Shown in pieces: positions 25,484 to 32,067 of a stretch of 32,067 bases of DNA. Source of the stretch: Acidobacteriota bacterium. Lineage in GTDB: Bacteria; Acidobacteriota; Terriglobia; Bryobacterales; Bryobacteraceae. The stretch is from positions 1 to 32,067 of the forward strand of contig JACQZR010000291.1 in NCBI GenBank assembly GCA_016213775.1. Direction: 5' to 3'. The stretch's first letter is position 1, and each line of letters opens with the position of its first letter. The notes below the pieces were generated by a model. It was not told where the DNA came from. It made no database searches and was given only the letters and a program-made list of their open reading frames with translations. A program made the position numbers and the translations under genes.

Positions 25484-27379
25484 ATGCGACTCGCAATACT
25501 TCTTTTCACTGCCGCATCTGTGTGCGCGCAACGGCCGAGCTCATCGGCCGGCAGGGATTTCGTACGCGCCAACTACGTCAAGTACGAACACCGCATTCCG
25601 ATGCGTGACGGCGTGAAGCTGTTCACCTCGGTCTACATCCCCAGGGACGTTTTCTCCTCCTCGAAGAAGTACCCAATCATGCTCCAGCGCACCGGCTACG
25701 GAGTAGCGCCCTACGGCATCGAGCAATACCGGGCCTCGCTCGGACCGTCCGAGTTGTTCGCCCGCGAGCAGTTCATCTTCGCTTACCAGGATGTTCGCGG
25801 ACGCTACATGAGCGAGGGCGAGTACGTGGTGATCCGGCCCCATATTCCCAACAAGAAGAACTCGCGCGACATCGACGAAAGCACGGATACATACGACACC
25901 ATCGACTGGCTGATCAAGAACCTGCCGGGGAACACGGGCAAGGTGGGGATGTTCGGCATCTCGCAGCCTGGTTTCTATGTGTCGGCCGGGATGATCGACG
26001 CGCATCCGGCGTTGGTGGCCGCCGCGCCGCAGGCTCCGGTCACCGACTACTACATGGGCGACGATTCGTATCACAACGGAGCGTTCATGCTGGCCCACCG
26101 CTTCTCGTTCTACATGGGCTTCCGGCTGCGAGAGGGCGAACCGCAGCCACCCTCGCCATCCACGCCGTTTCAGTTCGGCACTCCTGACGGCTACGACTTC
26201 TATCTCGAATTGGGCCCCCTTTCGAACGCCAACGAGCGTTACTTCAAACACAAGCAGCCGTTGTGGACATGGAACATCCAGCACACCAATTACGACGAAT
26301 TCTGGCAGTCGCGCGCCATCTGGAAGCACCTCTCGAACATCAAGCCTGCGGTGATGCTGGTGGGCGGGTGGTACGATACCGAGGACGCGCAAGGCCTCCT
26401 GCTGCAGCATGCCTTCATGGAAAAGCATGCACCGCCAGCGGTGAACATGCTGGTGATGGGCCCATGGAATCACGGCGGATTCGCACGCGGCGACGGCGAC
26501 AAACTCGGCAACGTCAACTTCGGGTCCAAGACTTCTGCCTATTACCGTGAGAAGATCGAGCTTCCGTTTTTCCTGTACCACCTGAAGGACCGCGGCGACG
26601 GCAAATTCCCCAAGGCCAACGTTTTCCAAACCGGAATGAACCTGTGGCGTCAGTTCGACGCCTGGCCGCCGAAGGAATCGAAAGAGACCTCCCTGTATTT
26701 CTCAACGCAGGGCAAGCTCGCGTGGAACACGGCGAAGGAAGCGGCCTTTGACGAATATCTCTCTGATCCAAACAAACCGGTACCGTATCTGCCAGTGTTG
26801 GCTACGCGGGTGCTCAACTCTTACATGACCGAAGACCAGCGCTTCGCTTCGACGCGCCCCGATGTGCTCGTATACAAGAGCGAGGTGCTCGATCAGGACG
26901 TCAGCGTGTTCGGCCCCGTTGGCGTCGATCTGAAGGTCTCCACGACTGGGACCGATTCGGACTTTGACGTCAAACTGATCGACGTCTATCCGGGGAACAC
27001 GCCGGACTACAATCAGCCGGCGCCAACGTTGGAACGCGGCGCGGCTACGCCAATCACCACGATGGGCGGCTACCAGCAACTGGTCCGGGGCGAGCCGTTC
27101 CGAGGCAAGTTCCGCAAGAGCTTCGAAAAACCCGTCCCGTTTGTTCCGGGTCAACCCGACCGCATCACCTTCAAGATGCCGGACATCGCGCACACGTTCC
27201 GCGCCGGGCATCGCATCATGGTCCATGTGCAAAGCAGTTGGTTCCCGCTCACGGATCGGAACCCGCAAAAATTTCTCGACATTCCGAACGCCAAGCCCGA
27301 AGATTTTGTCAAAGCTACGCAGCGTGTCTATCACGGCGGCGCGGACGGTTCGCGGCTCGTACTTCGAATCGGGCAGTAG
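25484..27379 (+). CDS. CocE/NonD-family (S15) hydrolase, secreted
   Basis: The 631-aa protein has a signal peptide (1-15) and the X-Pro dipeptidyl-peptidase/alpha-amino-acid ester hydrolase fold. YEHRIPMRDGVKLFTSVYIP begins the hydrolase domain. The catalytic triad is Ser160 in GISQPG, Asp298 in GGWYDTEDAQG and His330 in GPWNHGGF. A jelly-roll C-terminal domain follows from about 420 (for example VQSSWFPLTDRNPQKF). The residue after the Ser is Gln where many relatives have Tyr, which may alter substrate choice. It would cleave acyl-amino-acid esters, beta-lactam side chains or proline peptides in the periplasm. ATG 25484 gives the signal peptide. Last gene of the run; it ends 1 bp before the convergent propeller gene. 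Confidence 0.92.
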   Translation: MRLAILLFTAASVCAQRPSSSAGRDFVRANYVKYEHRIPMRDGVKLFTSVYIPRDVFSSSKKYPIMLQRTGYGVAPYGIEQYRASLGPSELFAREQFIFAYQDVRGRYMSEGEYVVIRPHIPNKKNSRDIDESTDTYDTIDWLIKNLPGNTGKVGMFGISQPGFYVSAGMIDAHPALVAAAPQAPVTDYYMGDDSYHNGAFMLAHRFSFYMGFRLREGEPQPPSPSTPFQFGTPDGYDFYLELGPLSNANERYFKHKQPLWTWNIQHTNYDEFWQSRAIWKHLSNIKPAVMLVGGWYDTEDAQGLLLQHAFMEKHAPPAVNMLVMGPWNHGGFARGDGDKLGNVNFGSKTSAYYREKIELPFFLYHLKDRGDGKFPKANVFQTGMNLWRQFDAWPPKESKETSLYFSTQGKLAWNTAKEAAFDEYLSDPNKPVPYLPVLATRVLNSYMTEDQRFASTRPDVLVYKSEVLDQDVSVFGPVGVDLKVSTTGTDSDFDVKLIDVYPGNTPDYNQPAPTLERGAATPITTMGGYQQLVRGEPFRGKFRKSFEKPVPFVPGQPDRITFKMPDIAHTFRAGHRIMVHVQSSWFPLTDRNPQKFLDIPNAKPEDFVKATQRVYHGGADGSRLVLRIGQ

Positions 27380-27380
27380 G

Positions 27381-28649
27381 CTACGGCTTCGCCTCGATCC
27401 GGTAGAGATGTGTGCGCGTGCGCAGATAGAACGCCTTGCCCGCAATTGCCGGGGATGCGAGGAAGCCATCATTGAGCCGGTTCTCACCCATTTGTTGGAA
27501 GGTGCGGCCAGGTTTGAGCACTATCGTCTTGCCATCTTCACTGAAGAACCAGAGCTTCCCATCGGCGTAGACGGGTGAGGCGGAATACTCGCCGCCGATC
27601 CGCTGCTGCCAGACCTGATCGCCGGTTTTGGCATCGATGCAACTGGCGATGCCGGTATCGCCGATCATGTAGATCAGGTCATCCACCAGAAGAATGGACG
27701 GCTTGTTCGGGACGCCGCGTTTCACCTTCCATGCAACGTGAGTGTCCGTGATCAGGCCGTTGCCGCCGGTGCGCACCGCGTACAACTGACCCGCCGAGAA
27801 GCCTGTGGGAAAGAAGATCATTCCGTGGCCGATTACGGGCCGCGTACTGGCGGAATGCTGGGCGCGCTCTTCGAGACGCCACAGTTCCTTGCCGGTGAGC
27901 GGGTCGTAGGAGTAGGCCGCTTTGGCTCCGAGACTGATCATCTCCCAGCGGCCATTGATTTTCTCAACGTGCGGAGTGGAGAACGCCTTCCTCAGATCGC
28001 CCTCGGCGGCCGGCTTACCGTCCTTGTCGAGATCCTGAAAGTCGATGGAGCGCTTTGTCTGCCACACGGTCTTGCCGGTCCGCTTGTCGAGCGCCATGAC
28101 GAACTGCTGGTCGCTGCCGTCGAAGTGCATCAACAGCAGGTTGCCAAAGATGACGGGCGACGACCCAGCGCCGCGAAAGTGATTGCACTCGATGTCCCGG
28201 CGCTGCCAGAGAACCTTCAACGTTTTGGTGTCGATGGCCGCGGTTCCGGGCGCCCCAAACGTGATGTAGACTCGGCCGTTCTCGATTGCAGGCGTTGGCG
28301 AAGCATGCGTGTTAAAAGCGTGTGCGAACTGCGGCTGGGCGACATCGAAAAGCTTCCAATCCTTGAGGATTTTGCCGGTTTCGCGGTCGATGCAGAGGAC
28401 GAACAACTCGCGGCCATCCTTGGTTGAGGAGGTCAGCCAGATCTGGTTGCCATAGATGACCGGCGAGGACCATCCACGGTCGTGAACCGGCGTCTTCCAA
28501 ACGACGTTCTTTGATTCACTCCATTCGAGCGGCAGGCCTTTGGCGTCTGAGTGACCGGTTCCGTCCGGCCCGCGAAATTGGGGCCAATTTTCGGCGCCGG
28601 GCACGACGGCGGAGGACAGCGTCAGCAGGATGGCAAGGAGCTTCATCAT
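27381..28649 (-). CDS. Secreted PQQ-like beta-propeller protein
   Basis: This 422-aa protein has a signal peptide (about 1-19) and repeated blades of the PQQ-dehydrogenase/BamB type. These include NWPQFRGPDGTGHSDAKGLP at the start, DRETGKILKDWKLF, DKRTGKTVWQTKRS, DPLTGKELWRLEER and DAKTGDQVWQQRIG. The short blades lack the full set of residues for binding PQQ and the calcium ion, so it is more likely a scaffold or ligand-binding propeller than a dehydrogenase. Two adjacent ATGs (28649 and 28646) can start it. It lies 13 bp downstream of the beta-galactosidase stop and is probably co-transcribed with it. Confidence 0.88.
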   Translation of the reverse strand: MMKLLAILLTLSSAVVPGAENWPQFRGPDGTGHSDAKGLPLEWSESKNVVWKTPVHDRGWSSPVIYGNQIWLTSSTKDGRELFVLCIDRETGKILKDWKLFDVAQPQFAHAFNTHASPTPAIENGRVYITFGAPGTAAIDTKTLKVLWQRRDIECNHFRGAGSSPVIFGNLLLMHFDGSDQQFVMALDKRTGKTVWQTKRSIDFQDLDKDGKPAAEGDLRKAFSTPHVEKINGRWEMISLGAKAAYSYDPLTGKELWRLEERAQHSASTRPVIGHGMIFFPTGFSAGQLYAVRTGGNGLITDTHVAWKVKRGVPNKPSILLVDDLIYMIGDTGIASCIDAKTGDQVWQQRIGGEYSASPVYADGKLWFFSEDGKTIVLKPGRTFQQMGENRLNDGFLASPAIAGKAFYLRTRTHLYRIEAKP

Positions 28650-28662
28650 TTACAGGATTATC

Positions 28663-31935
<3,273 letters not shown>

Positions 31936-32067
31936 TTAGGTTGCATACTGCACCTCATCATTCAGTTGTTTAGCTTCACGCTTTTTGATCATTTCCGGGC
32001 TCGGTGGATAGTAGAGGAATTTGTTTGTGCCATAGGCCTCACCCTGCAAAACGCCGCGATCACGCCA
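31936..32067 (-). CDS. C-terminal end of an unrecognised gene, cut by the window edge
   Basis: An open frame of 43 codons enters from the right edge and stops at TAA 31936-31938. It ends with NKFLYYPPSPEMIKKREAKQ and LNDEVQYAT. The composition looks like a real protein, but I do not recognise it. It is on the same strand as the beta-galactosidase, 102 bp upstream, so it may or may not share its transcript; the operator-like palindrome between them suggests a separate promoter. Confidence 0.6.
   Translation of the reverse strand, partial: WRDRGVLQGEAYGTNKFLYYPPSPEMIKKREAKQLNDEVQYAT

Overview
The window looks like chromosomal DNA of an Acidobacteriota member, probably near Bryobacterales/Solibacter. 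This is inferred from gene content, not from a marker gene. The clues are a protein kinase fused to a membrane segment and TPRs, a very large Oar-type TonB-dependent receptor with an N-terminal carboxypeptidase-regulatory-like domain, YVTN and PQQ-like propeller proteins, secreted amidohydrolase and CocE enzymes, high GC (about 60% by eye), and very tight gene packing. I see no rRNA, tRNA, CRISPR array, insertion sequence or prophage. No stretch longer than about 220 bases lacks a gene.

Layout. (1) 1-3336, plus strand: a class I methyltransferase whose N-terminus is interrupted by a stop codon, then a Ser/Thr kinase-TPR protein. (2) 3337-6382, minus: a three-gene unit made of a frameshifted YVTN propeller, a secreted alpha/beta hydrolase and a small secreted protein. 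(3) 6429-8832, minus: a site-2-type protease with CBS domains, overlapping by four bases a type II NADH dehydrogenase whose 3' end runs into a 7-bp tandem repeat. (4) 8893-12056: a Uma2-family protein (plus), then on the minus strand an EVE-domain protein, a tiny basic protein, an exported amidohydrolase and a C26 peptidase.

(5) 12121-16454, plus: an exopolysaccharide export and control operon. It runs from a possible leader ORF through a short Wza-like export protein, a Wzc/GumC-like chain-length protein and a CpsD-type tyrosine kinase with a Tyr-rich tail to HemQ/ChdC (coproheme decarboxylase) four bases downstream. No glycosyltransferases or polymerase are present, so synthesis must be encoded elsewhere. 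(6) 16458-17827: RsfS (minus) and a secreted coiled-coil protein (plus) start 17 bp apart around a near-symmetric -10 sequence that would give leaderless transcripts both ways. (7) 17851-22866: the TonB-dependent receptor (minus), a fatty-acid desaturase (plus) and a TauE/SafE permease (minus). (8) 22887-27379, plus: a compact run of an exported TIM-barrel-like protein, a HGSNAT-like membrane acyltransferase and a CocE/NonD-type hydrolase. (9) 27381-32067, minus: a gene cut by the window edge, a secreted GH2 beta-galactosidase with a palindromic operator-like region upstream, and a PQQ-like propeller protein.

I did not find a clear-cut new defence or mobile system. The most interesting items are the two overlapping divergent -10 sequences, the palindrome and direct repeats upstream of the beta-galactosidase, the coiled-coil protein with an H...D...HxH tail, the linkage of HemQ to the polysaccharide genes, and two genes that look recently broken.
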